Shown one piece after another: positions 37,454-44,774 of a DNA stretch of 46,919 bases (positions are counted from its first letter, which is position 1; each line of letters begins with the position of its first letter). The stretch covers positions 1 to 46,919 of the IMG/VR virus record IMGVR_UViG_3300028735_000001. One strand, given 5' to 3'. Under the pieces are notes generated by a model, which was not told where the DNA came from, searched no databases, and was given only the letters and a program-made list of their open reading frames with translations. The stretch is from a virus. Position numbers and translations under genes: made by a program.

Positions 37454-38661
37454 ACATCTACAGCACAGGCGGGGACGAGGCGGTCTGGACTCCGGACGGA
37501 TCTGCGCACGCGCTCGGCAGCGCGGCGCACCTGGACTACGAGTCTGCAGTGGAGCTGCTGCGGATCCTGGGACTGGCGAAGGTCAGGAATCCGAAAAAAG
37601 GCGCTGGCGAGGAGGATCCCTGGCGCAAGACTTCGGAAGACCGCGTGAAGAAACTGCTTGCATCGCCGGACATCAAGTCCCGGTTCAAGGCGGTGCAGGA
37701 AGCGCTGCTCGAACTCGGCATGGCGCCGTCGAAGGACAAGGCGCAGGCAATCGTGCTGTGGTCGCCACGCCGCCTGGCGAACGTGAGCCTCAACAGCGGC
37801 AACCAGAAGACCGGGCCGACGCTGTGCACCAACGCCTCGCAGGCCAGCTGCCCCGATGGCACCAATAACGAGAGCGGATTCCGCTGCCCGCTGTACGACT
37901 CCGGCTGCTATGCGGAGGACGGCAACCAGGGTCTTCAACACACGGCCAAGCTCAACGAGGCGGCGGGGATCAACACGGGAAAGCGCGCAGTGGGCAAGGA
38001 TCCGTCGAAGAGCCGCTACACGCCGGAGGACGTGGCCGAGGACGAGGCGGCGGTTCTCGGAATCGTGCATCCGTTCTGGCAGCTGCTCAGGCTGAACAAC
38101 GGCGTCCGGCTGCACGTCGTCGGCGACTGCGTGACGCCGTCTGCGGCGAGAACCGTCGGCAGCGCGGCCAGGACGTTCGCCGAGAACAGGCTGACCGGCG
38201 CCGGGGTGCGCGAGAGCGGCGCGGCGGATGCGAAGAACGTGTGGAACTACACGCATGGCTGGCGCGATGTGCCGCGCTCGGCATGGCCGGGCGAGATCAG
38301 CGTGCTGGCCAGCTGCGACACGGTCGAGGATCTTGAGGAGGCGCACCGCAAGGGATACGGCGCCGCCGTGGTCGTGCCCGACTACATCCAGCAGAAGATC
38401 GGAGAGACGGCACGCTACTCCGGCAAGGCGATGACGACGGAGAACGGTTTCCGCCTGATCCCGTGCCCGTACGAGGTGGCTCACAAGAACAACCAAGGCC
38501 AGCGAATGTGGTGCATCGAGTGCAAGCTCTGCCTGCGGGACGAATTCCTGCACCGGACCCGGAGCGCAATCGCGTTCGCTGCGCACGGCACGTCTGGAGC
38601 GAAGCGTACCACGGCGCAGCTTATCCAGATCGAGAGTCTGACCCCAGGAGCATCAGCATGA
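37450..38661 (+). CDS. Cys-rich phage protein (DUF7227-like)
   Basis: 403 residues from ATG 37450. Residues ~105-155 have SLNSGNQKTGPTLCTNASQA, SCPDGT and CPLYDSGCYAE; then RLHVVGDC (about 218-225), NYTHGWRDVP, ISVLASCDTVEDLEEAHRKG and IPCPYE, then MWCIECKLCLRDE. This Cys pattern and motif order match a phage family (DUF7227-like) with intact C-terminal CxxCxLC. The clustered cysteines suggest a metal or Fe-S site. Usually found in tailed-phage accessory genes; here it lies in the virion block and carries KVRNPKKGAG, one of the RNP motifs. Activity unknown. Confidence 0.55.
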   Translation: MNIYSTGGDEAVWTPDGSAHALGSAAHLDYESAVELLRILGLAKVRNPKKGAGEEDPWRKTSEDRVKKLLASPDIKSRFKAVQEALLELGMAPSKDKAQAIVLWSPRRLANVSLNSGNQKTGPTLCTNASQASCPDGTNNESGFRCPLYDSGCYAEDGNQGLQHTAKLNEAAGINTGKRAVGKDPSKSRYTPEDVAEDEAAVLGIVHPFWQLLRLNNGVRLHVVGDCVTPSAARTVGSAARTFAENRLTGAGVRESGAADAKNVWNYTHGWRDVPRSAWPGEISVLASCDTVEDLEEAHRKGYGAAVVVPDYIQQKIGETARYSGKAMTTENGFRLIPCPYEVAHKNNQGQRMWCIECKLCLRDEFLHRTRSAIAFAAHGTSGAKRTTAQLIQIESLTPGASA

Positions 38662-40010
38662 GCGGATTGGACGCATTTTACCGGTCACTTGGCGTTGGCG
38701 GCGGGAAAAAGAATCCCTACCGCCGCAGCATTCGCAATCCAAAAGCGGCGTACTCCTTGGCCCGTCTGCAAAGCGAACTGGCGAGACTGCCAACGTACCA
38801 TGAGAGCATCGCGGAGGTGAATGACGCCCTGGAACGCGCTCTACGCAAGCACGGGCTGTCGCTCGCCGGCTATGTCGACCAAGCCGTGCCGTACGACCAG
38901 ACACGGATGATGATCCTGCCGACATCGGATCCCATGCTCTATATCTCCGTGCAGGTCTACCGCACTCCCAACGGGAGGTACGAGCTGACGACGTATGCGA
39001 CGCGGGACGCCCGGCGCCGGCGCAATCCGGAGGGCGACGTGGAGGACACGGCAGCAGAGTACATCATCCACGGGCTGATCCAGCAGTGGCGATCCGAAGT
39101 GTTGTCCGGCAATTCTGTTTACGAGGAAGCGATTCCCCTGGGCAAAGGCGCAGCGATGATCGTGCGCCCTGCGGAAACCTACGAGGAACGGGAATCCGTG
39201 CTCTTCGACGTCTACTTCTGGACGGAGGCCAGCGGCGCCGGCGGAGAATGGAAGCGCAACAGCGACGTCTATTACGAATCGCTGGTCAGCTCGGACGACT
39301 GGAGCTTTTCGGATCTCAAGGAGGCTTTGCACTACGCCATGCATCACAAGACCCTGCGCGGGTTCCAGCCCGTGCATTCCAGGGTGACGGGCAAGGTTCT
39401 GCCGCCGGAAACCCGGTTCGGCATCATGCGCAACCCGGGAGAGGACGAGCCGACGGAATTCGAAGTCGACTCCGACGTCCCCGCCGGCTCCGGCGAGGAG
39501 CCGCCAGAACTGCCGCGACCGGAGCTTGCGCTCGACCGCGCCGAGGGGATTTACGAGGAATTCCACGGCAAACCGAGCGAGGAGCTGATCCAATCGGAAG
39601 AGGAAATCCGCTTGCGCGACACGCTGGCCGTGCTCGGGCGCCTGGTGCAGATCATCGTGGAATCGGCAGACGCGGACCGCTACTCGATCACGTTCGGAGA
39701 CGATACGCTGCTGTGCGTCAGCGACGATGGCAAGCAGCTCTACGCCGTGGGCGGCGACCAGAGTCTCGACCTGGAGTCTCTGGGAGTCTCCGGCCCTGCT
39801 GCTGAAAAGGACAAGGTTTTTGTCGGATCTGCGCTGCAGGTGACCTACCGCACGCGGAAGCAGTTCGACGACTTCGCCGAAGTGGACTACGTCCACGATT
39901 TCGGCGAGGATGGCGGAACATTGCCGCTGCTGGTGTACGACCGCCTCAACCAGACGGTGGAATTCGCCGGCGGCGACTACGAGATCAAGCGCGAGGGCAT
40001 CGTCAACTGA
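38658..40010 (+). CDS. Unknown virion-region protein with several RNP motifs
   Basis: 450 residues, ATG at 38658 after CCAGGAG. Basic N-terminus with KKNPYRRSIRNP (about 19-31), RRRRNPEGD (~115) and IMRNPGEDEP (~255), placed between apparent domains. N-terminal helical region, a beta/alpha middle (MIVRPAETYEERESVLFDVY) and an acidic C-terminus (FGEDGGTLPLLVYDRLNQ). No known family. The spacing of RNP motifs at domain boundaries suggests processing sites. Confidence 0.5.
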   Translation: MSGLDAFYRSLGVGGGKKNPYRRSIRNPKAAYSLARLQSELARLPTYHESIAEVNDALERALRKHGLSLAGYVDQAVPYDQTRMMILPTSDPMLYISVQVYRTPNGRYELTTYATRDARRRRNPEGDVEDTAAEYIIHGLIQQWRSEVLSGNSVYEEAIPLGKGAAMIVRPAETYEERESVLFDVYFWTEASGAGGEWKRNSDVYYESLVSSDDWSFSDLKEALHYAMHHKTLRGFQPVHSRVTGKVLPPETRFGIMRNPGEDEPTEFEVDSDVPAGSGEEPPELPRPELALDRAEGIYEEFHGKPSEELIQSEEEIRLRDTLAVLGRLVQIIVESADADRYSITFGDDTLLCVSDDGKQLYAVGGDQSLDLESLGVSGPAAEKDKVFVGSALQVTYRTRKQFDDFAEVDYVHDFGEDGGTLPLLVYDRLNQTVEFAGGDYEIKREGIVN

Positions 40011-40048
40011 CGCAGCCACCGCCTTGAGAAACCAACAGGGAGGCCTGT

Positions 40049-40804
40049 ATGGCGACAATCAAGCTGGTGCGGCGGCTAGCCAATCCCCGGAGAGTCCGCC
40101 GCACCAATCCGAGAAAAAGGCGGCTGAAGTCGCGCCGCCGCAACCCTGCGCTCGTGCTCACGCTGGGCGCAGTCAATCCGAAACCCAAAAGGAGAAAGAA
40201 CAGTATGGCTCGTTCCTATCGTCGTCGCAAGAACGCCCGGCGCCGCCGCACGGCCCGCAAGGCGATGGTGTTTCCTCTCATCCGCGTGAAGGCCAACCGC
40301 CGCCGCCGCCGCCGCCGGAATCCGGTCGTCATCCGCACTCGCCGGCGCTACGCCCGCAGGCGCCGGAATCCCGTGTTCAGCCCGGGCAACTGGACTGTCG
40401 TTGGCGGCGGCCTCGTCGGCGTGGCGGCCACCCGGTTCCTGGGACAGGTGATCCCGCTGGGAATGCTGGGTTTCGCCGGCGGCATGGCTCCGTTGCTGCG
40501 CGACGCCATTGCGGCGTTCGTGGTGAGCTGGGGCGGCAACGCCGTAGTGGGCACCGGCAGCGACAGCAAGACCAAGTTCCGCGACGGCATCACCTTCGGG
40601 GCGTTGATGCAGGTCGCGAGCACGGCGATCTCTGCCTTCGTGCCGAGTCTGCGGCAGTACGGCTTCGGCATCAGCGGCATGGGCTACATGATGCCGGCGC
40701 AGTTCCCGGTTCCGCAGAATCCGCTCGCTCTGCCGCCCGCTCCGGCTCCGCAGGCCCGTGTCACTGCCAACGGCCTGTCCCGCGCGTTCGGCACTGCATT
40801 CTGA
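40049..40804 (+). CDS. Arg-rich DNA-binding-type protein with membrane-active C-terminal half
   Basis: 251 residues, ATG 40049 behind GGGAGG. Residues 1-110 are extremely basic with six NP sites (LANPRRVRRTNP, SRRRNPALV, RRRRRNPVVI, RRRRNPVFS). Residues ~115-250 are Gly/Ala-rich and hydrophobic (VVGGGLVGVAATRFLGQVIP, FGALMQVASTAISAFVPSL). A second start, ATG 40205 with AAAAGGAG upstream, would give a 199-residue form lacking the first 52 residues. Likely links packaged DNA to a membrane or shell, or condenses DNA. Confidence 0.5.
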   Translation: MATIKLVRRLANPRRVRRTNPRKRRLKSRRRNPALVLTLGAVNPKPKRRKNSMARSYRRRKNARRRRTARKAMVFPLIRVKANRRRRRRRNPVVIRTRRRYARRRRNPVFSPGNWTVVGGGLVGVAATRFLGQVIPLGMLGFAGGMAPLLRDAIAAFVVSWGGNAVVGTGSDSKTKFRDGITFGALMQVASTAISAFVPSLRQYGFGISGMGYMMPAQFPVPQNPLALPPAPAPQARVTANGLSRAFGTAF

Positions 40805-40821
40805 CGTTGTTTTCCGCAGAG

Positions 40822-40849
40822 GGGGCGCCCGTACAAGGCGCGGCGCCCC
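40822..40849 (+). repeat. 8-bp GC hairpin upstream of the capsid candidate gene
   Basis: ggggcgcc (40822-40829) pairs with ggcgcccc (40842-40849) around a 12-base loop, in the 131-base gap before the gene at 40936. There is no T-run. It may stabilise a processed transcript of the downstream gene or act as a weak attenuator. Confidence 0.5.
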
Positions 40850-40935
40850 GTCGGCGGCGGTGAGAAACCAGGCCCGGCAGAGATGCCGGAGACGATTCAC
40901 AGCATCCGCCCCAAGGGCGGGAAGGAGACAATGCA

Positions 40936-41556
40936 ATGGCTGCTTATGACCAGATGATTCTCGATGCATTTCGCAGCGAGACGTACGTCAACAACCGGAT
41001 GGACGTGCAGCACACGCCCATCTACGACACCATCGAAATCGCTGCCGCAACCGCAGTGACCGAGCTGAACACGGCGTTCTTCACCAACGTCGGGCCGGCC
41101 AGCAACAAGACCAAGGCGAAGACCAACATGAGCCAGTCGCGGCGGCTGCCCGCTCCGGAGGCGTTCTCGATCTTCGGATTCCGCCTGCGTTGGCGCGAGG
41201 ACATTCTGCCCGCCGACTTGTTCGGGATTTTGGACAACTTCGTGCTCCAGTTCTACCTGGGCCAGAAGATCTACCAGGAAGCTCCGCTGTGGTACTTCAG
41301 CCCCGGCGGCGGCGTCAACGCGGTTGTGGCTCTGGACGGCGCATCGTCCGCCACGACCATCGACTACTTCACCAACGGCGTGCCGCATCGCGAGTCGATG
41401 CACAAGCTCGCCATCCCCATCGTCATCGAGAACCAGATGACGTTCTGGGCGCAGTTGTCCGGCGGCACCTACACTCTGGCCACCAGCGCCAACGGCGGCA
41501 CCGGACTCCAGCTCCAGCTCATCCTCGACGGCTTCTACGCCCGCGGCGTGCAGTGA
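40936..41556 (+). CDS. Candidate major capsid protein (small, possibly single jelly-roll)
   Basis: 206 residues, ATG 40936 with GAAGGAG 8-14 bases upstream. It is beta-rich, free of membrane segments, cysteine-free and evenly composed: PIYDTIEIAAATAVTELNTA, LPAPEAFSIFGFRLRWREDI, LYLG-like FYLGQKIYQEAPLWYFSPGG, HKLAIPIVIENQMTFWAQLS. Its own spacing before and after, the strong ribosome binding site, and the 12-bp hairpin directly behind it suggest a separately abundant message, as for capsid genes. It precedes a run of small beta-rich proteins. It does not look like an HK97-fold capsid protein. The jelly-roll call is inference. Confidence 0.5.
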   Translation: MAAYDQMILDAFRSETYVNNRMDVQHTPIYDTIEIAAATAVTELNTAFFTNVGPASNKTKAKTNMSQSRRLPAPEAFSIFGFRLRWREDILPADLFGILDNFVLQFYLGQKIYQEAPLWYFSPGGGVNAVVALDGASSATTIDYFTNGVPHRESMHKLAIPIVIENQMTFWAQLSGGTYTLATSANGGTGLQLQLILDGFYARGVQ

Positions 41557-41582
41557 GAATCCGCCAGTCCGTGGCGGCAACC

Positions 41583-41610
41583 GGGAGGGGGCTTCCCGAA
41601 GCCCCCTCCC
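41583..41610 (+). terminator. Perfect 12-bp hairpin after the capsid candidate gene (partial terminator or stabiliser)
   Basis: gggagggggctt (41583-41594) and aagccccctccc (41599-41610) pair perfectly around CCCG. What follows is ctgattcaaaa, not a T-run, so full termination is unlikely. Such a structure directly after a capsid gene can protect the upstream message from 3' decay or cause partial read-through. Confidence 0.6.
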
Positions 41611-41645
41611 CTGATTCAAAATTGATGTGACAGGAGAAACGCACC

Positions 41646-42077
41646 ATGCGCAACAATCCCTATGCGCCGCCGGCGATCCGAGGACTCGGCCAGCAGCCGG
41701 AAACGGCCCGGTACATTGACATCCCCCGGTTCCACCGCATCGATGTGTCGCTGGCGGCGAGCGAATTCATCCGCGACCGGGCAAGCGAGTTCAGCGACGA
41801 GGGCGATTTCATTCTCAGGGCCATCACAGTGGCTTCTTTCACCGGCGCATTCAGCGTGCAGTTCACCGACGCCAACGGCTACGCGCTGTCCAACACGCTT
41901 ATCAACCACTACACGTTCCTGGGCGCGAACAACAGCCCTGTGCCGTTCCCGGTGTTCCCCGAGGTTGTGTTCCCCAAGAGCAGCAAGATCAGCCTGAACA
42001 TTCTCAACCTGACCAGTGCACCCAACACGGTGGTCTTCCTGCTGCACGGAGTGATGCGGGCGCAGGCGCTCAGGTAA
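41646..42077 (+). CDS. Beta-sandwich virion protein 1 (capsid or spike candidate)
   Basis: 143 residues, ATG 41646, with CAGGAG 11-16 bases upstream. After a short N-terminal arm (RNNPYAPPAIRGLGQQPE) come predicted strands: GDFILRAITVASFTGAFSVQ, FTDANGYALSN, FPVFPEVVFPKSSKISLNIL, NTVVFLLHGVMRA. The order (F.LR.i, f.d.nG, P..vFP..s.i.l.i.N, v.l.G) is shared with the next gene. Consistent with a single small jelly-roll. Confidence 0.5.
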   Translation: MRNNPYAPPAIRGLGQQPETARYIDIPRFHRIDVSLAASEFIRDRASEFSDEGDFILRAITVASFTGAFSVQFTDANGYALSNTLINHYTFLGANNSPVPFPVFPEVVFPKSSKISLNILNLTSAPNTVVFLLHGVMRAQALR

Positions 42078-42089
42078 GGAGGGCGGGCG

Positions 42090-42914
42090 ATGGACTACTT
42101 CGACCTGCCGTTCTTCTACGCTTATGACGCGTCGGTTTTGGCTAATGGCCAGAGCTACGACGGCCTGTCGCTCGCAGTCGACCGGGACGCCGAGTTCCGC
42201 TTGCGGGCCGTGTTCGGAATCAACCTGGTGTGCTCCGGCGGACTATACTTCTACGACGGCAGCGGGAGGCCTGCGACGCCGGGCGGATTTATCCACACGG
42301 GCAATCAGCCGCTGCTCGTGCAGCCGGAGATCGTCTATCCTCCCGCAGGGCAGATCCGGTTCAATCTGTCGAACGTGCAGCGGGCGGCGCACAACTACAC
42401 CGGCGTGCAGAAGGCGTACTACAGCATCCTGGGATTCTACGGTGTGAAGCGGTTCACGGGCGCCGCTGCGCAGCTGATGATCGAACAGAGCCACAGCAAG
42501 GTGCCGTACCGCTACTACCCTTACCAAATCCGCAACGACCTGACGGTGAACATCTACAGCCACATCGCGCCCGGCTTCACGCAGGAAGAAGCGCCAAGGC
42601 AGTTCCTGGTCGAGGTGGACAACTACGGCTACGACTGGTTCGCTTTGGCGGGCGAGCCGGGCCTGCTCAACAACAAGCTGCTGCTGATGCCTTACGATTC
42701 CAGCGGCACGAGACAGCTCGCGAGCGACTTCGTGCCGTCGTCGTTCCTGGCGTGGCTCCCGCACCGCCCATGGGCCTGTTTCCCTTCAGCGCCCGTGTTC
42801 TTCCCGGCCAGTTCACAAATGCGGATCGACTGGAAGAGCCGCTACACGGACGCGGACACGCTGCCTGCGGTTGTGCCGATCACGCTGATCGGAGCAAGGA
42901 GGATCGGATGCTGA
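42090..42914 (+). CDS. Beta-sandwich virion protein 2 (two-domain size)
   Basis: 274 residues. Residues ~25-125 repeat the pattern of the previous protein: DRDAEFRLRAVFGINLVCSG, LYFYDGSGRPATPGG, PEIVYPPAGQIRFNLSNVQ, YYSILGFYGVKRF. The second half (EEAPRQFLVEVDNYGYDWFA, MRIDWKSRYTDADTLPAVVP) is also beta-rich, so the length would fit two stacked sandwiches or one with a tower. Likely the partner of the 206-residue or 143-residue protein in the shell, or part of a vertex. Confidence 0.5.
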   Translation: MDYFDLPFFYAYDASVLANGQSYDGLSLAVDRDAEFRLRAVFGINLVCSGGLYFYDGSGRPATPGGFIHTGNQPLLVQPEIVYPPAGQIRFNLSNVQRAAHNYTGVQKAYYSILGFYGVKRFTGAAAQLMIEQSHSKVPYRYYPYQIRNDLTVNIYSHIAPGFTQEEAPRQFLVEVDNYGYDWFALAGEPGLLNNKLLLMPYDSSGTRQLASDFVPSSFLAWLPHRPWACFPSAPVFFPASSQMRIDWKSRYTDADTLPAVVPITLIGARRIGC

Positions 42915-43435
42915 ACGCCATTGCCGACGGATTCACGCTGCATCCCGGCATGATCGAAGGGCCGGGCCGCTACGAGCCGCTTGCCATTGCACAACTCGAA
43001 CTGCTGCGCCAGGCGCGGACATACAAGCCGAACTGGGTGCTGGTGCCGGAGAACAACCAGCAGATCCCCGCGTTCGGCAGCTACCAGTACCAGGTTCACC
43101 TCAAGCCGGGCAGCTGGCTGTACGGCTTGCAGCTGACCGTGCTCGATGTTCTGGACCAGCCGGAGCTGGCGATGGACAAGGCCGTGCTGAGCGTGCAGAT
43201 CACGGAGACCTACAGCGGAGCGCAGATCTTCAGTGATCACAGCCGGACACAGCCGTTGTGCAACCAGTGCTGGTTCGGCGACACATCCCGGCTCCAGTTT
43301 TTCCTGCTCGCGGAGCCGAAGGTCGTCATCGATCCGGGCGACCTGGACGTCGACGTCTGCAATCTGACTGACTCGGCCCGCAAGTGGAACCTGATCTTGT
43401 TCACGGCTGAGCCTTACGAGCTGGTGGAGGCGTGA
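42908..43435 (+). CDS. Beta-sandwich virion protein 3
   Basis: 175 residues from ATG 42908 (AAGGAGG upstream), overlapping the previous gene by seven bases. Strands PAFGSYQYQVHLKPGSWLYG, LQLTVLDVL, DTSRLQFFLLAEPKVVIDPG and DVDVCNLTDSARKWNLILFT follow the same overall order as the two preceding proteins, though identity is low. Probably another member of the group. Confidence 0.45.
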   Translation: MLNAIADGFTLHPGMIEGPGRYEPLAIAQLELLRQARTYKPNWVLVPENNQQIPAFGSYQYQVHLKPGSWLYGLQLTVLDVLDQPELAMDKAVLSVQITETYSGAQIFSDHSRTQPLCNQCWFGDTSRLQFFLLAEPKVVIDPGDLDVDVCNLTDSARKWNLILFTAEPYELVEA

Positions 43436-43437
43436 CC

Positions 43438-43821
43438 ATGGCATCGGGGTACTATGTGGCAGGTTACCTGACCAACGCGGATCTGAGACGGCTGCGCAGC
43501 ATTCAGCGTGCTCTGGATTCCATCTACAACGACTCCGGGCTGCTAACTGCGGCCCAGCGGGACAGGATCCTGATCGCTTGCTCTGACGCGCTGGAGCACT
43601 ACAACCAGTACTACTACGGGTGGGATCTGCAGGAGACCCAAAAGCATCTGGAGAAGGTGAAGGATTCCGCCAGCATCATCAGCAATGAGTTGTACTGGCT
43701 GATGATGCGGATCGAAAAGAACCCCTACCTGACACCGGACAGGAAGAGAAAGTACCGCAAGCATATCCATACAATCCAGAAGGCGATGTCTGGTCTCAAG
43801 GCCAGGAAGGACGGACTCTGA
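43438..43821 (+). CDS. Small helical virion-region protein
   Basis: 127 residues from ATG 43438 with GGTGGAGG seven bases upstream. Almost all helical (RLRSIQRALDSIYNDSGLLT, WDLQETQKHLEKVKDSASII) with a basic end (RKRKYRKHIHTIQKAMSGLK). The only all-helical product in this beta-rich run. Could be a linker, a minor capsid or a scaffold protein. Confidence 0.45.
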   Translation: MASGYYVAGYLTNADLRRLRSIQRALDSIYNDSGLLTAAQRDRILIACSDALEHYNQYYYGWDLQETQKHLEKVKDSASIISNELYWLMMRIEKNPYLTPDRKRKYRKHIHTIQKAMSGLKARKDGL

Positions 43822-44354
43822 TGCTGCAAGGCCAGTATGTTCCGAAGGCGAACGACGCGGACCGCACGCTGTGGACGCTGACGCTGGAAACGCCCCGCTG
43901 GAAGAGCGAGCGCCTGTTCGGCTCGAGCCGCTACCGCGAGGACCAGCCGCCGTGGCTGGTGATGCCGCCGAACGCGGTTCCGTTCCAGAAGTTCAACTCC
44001 ATTGCGCTGCCTGCAGCGAACGGAAACGATGTAACCGTGCTGCAGTTCGTCGTTCCGCAGGGCTACGACGGCGTCATCAGCTCGCTGGTGCAGCAGTACA
44101 CGGGGACCGGGTTTGTCGACGGCAGCGGCGATCTGAAGTGGCGCATCCGCATCGGCGACCGCTGGGCCGAGGACATGGGCAACATGATCACCCAGCTGGG
44201 CAGCCTGCAGTCGCCTTACCAGATCTACCGCAGCGGGATCCGGCTGCGAGACCGCGACGCGGTCAGCTATGTGGTCAACCACGCAGTGGGAAGCAGTCTT
44301 AGCGGAGGCCGCATCATCTGCGGCTGCTTCGGGTGGTACTATCCCACGGCCTGA
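43821..44354 (+). CDS. Spike-type beta protein, paralogue of the C-terminal domain of the gene at 27
   Basis: 177 residues, ATG overlapping the previous stop. VVPQGYDGVISSLVQQYTGT, GFVDGSGDLKWRIRIGDRWA, QLGSLQSPYQIYRSGIRLRD and GGRIICGCFGWYYP match the domain at residues ~195-315 of the fibre-like protein at 27-1004. The GYDGVIS...TGTG[FY] module is frequent in uncharacterised phage virion proteins. The stand-alone form here may be the vertex base and the longer one its host-binding extension. Confidence 0.55.
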   Translation: MLQGQYVPKANDADRTLWTLTLETPRWKSERLFGSSRYREDQPPWLVMPPNAVPFQKFNSIALPAANGNDVTVLQFVVPQGYDGVISSLVQQYTGTGFVDGSGDLKWRIRIGDRWAEDMGNMITQLGSLQSPYQIYRSGIRLRDRDAVSYVVNHAVGSSLSGGRIICGCFGWYYPTA

Positions 44355-44362
44355 GGTGAGGG

Positions 44363-44767
44363 ATGGCTAATGGACTTTACCGCAAAGCATGCGAGGCGTA
44401 CAGCTTCCCGAACATCATCGGGCATAGCGTCCGGGTGAGCCTGATCCGGACTGCCGGGGGCTACACGCCGAACCTGCAAACCGATCAGTTCTATGCGGTC
44501 ATTCCGCCCGCTGCGGTAGTCTTCGACGGCCCGGTGCTGACCGGCAAAACCTTCACCGGCGGCGTTTTCAAGGCTGATGACGTCAACTTCGGCGTCGTGC
44601 CCGCCAGTCCTGCTGCGGATGGAATGATCATCTGGCGGGACACGGGCAATCCGGCCACCAGCGAGCTGCTGGTGTGGTACGACACCGCGCCAGGCCTGCC
44701 GGTGACACCGGACGGGCAGAACTTCATCGTGGTGCAGTGGCCGCCGACGTTCATTTTCCGGTTGTGA
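44363..44767 (+). CDS. Phage fibre-associated structural protein
   Basis: 134 residues from ATG 44363 behind GAGGTGAGG. The pattern ANGLYRKACEAY, HSVRVSLIRTAGGYTPNLQT, DQFYAVIPP, LTGKTFTGGVFKADDVNFG and MIIWRDTGNPATSELLVWYD, GLPVTPDGQNFIV is a widespread small virion protein usually encoded beside tail fibres or LamG adhesins in tailed phages. Its presence shows the host-recognition cassette is shared with tailed phages even though other tail genes are not visible here. Confidence 0.65.
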   Translation: MANGLYRKACEAYSFPNIIGHSVRVSLIRTAGGYTPNLQTDQFYAVIPPAAVVFDGPVLTGKTFTGGVFKADDVNFGVVPASPAADGMIIWRDTGNPATSELLVWYDTAPGLPVTPDGQNFIVVQWPPTFIFRL

Positions 44768-44774
44768 GGGCGTG

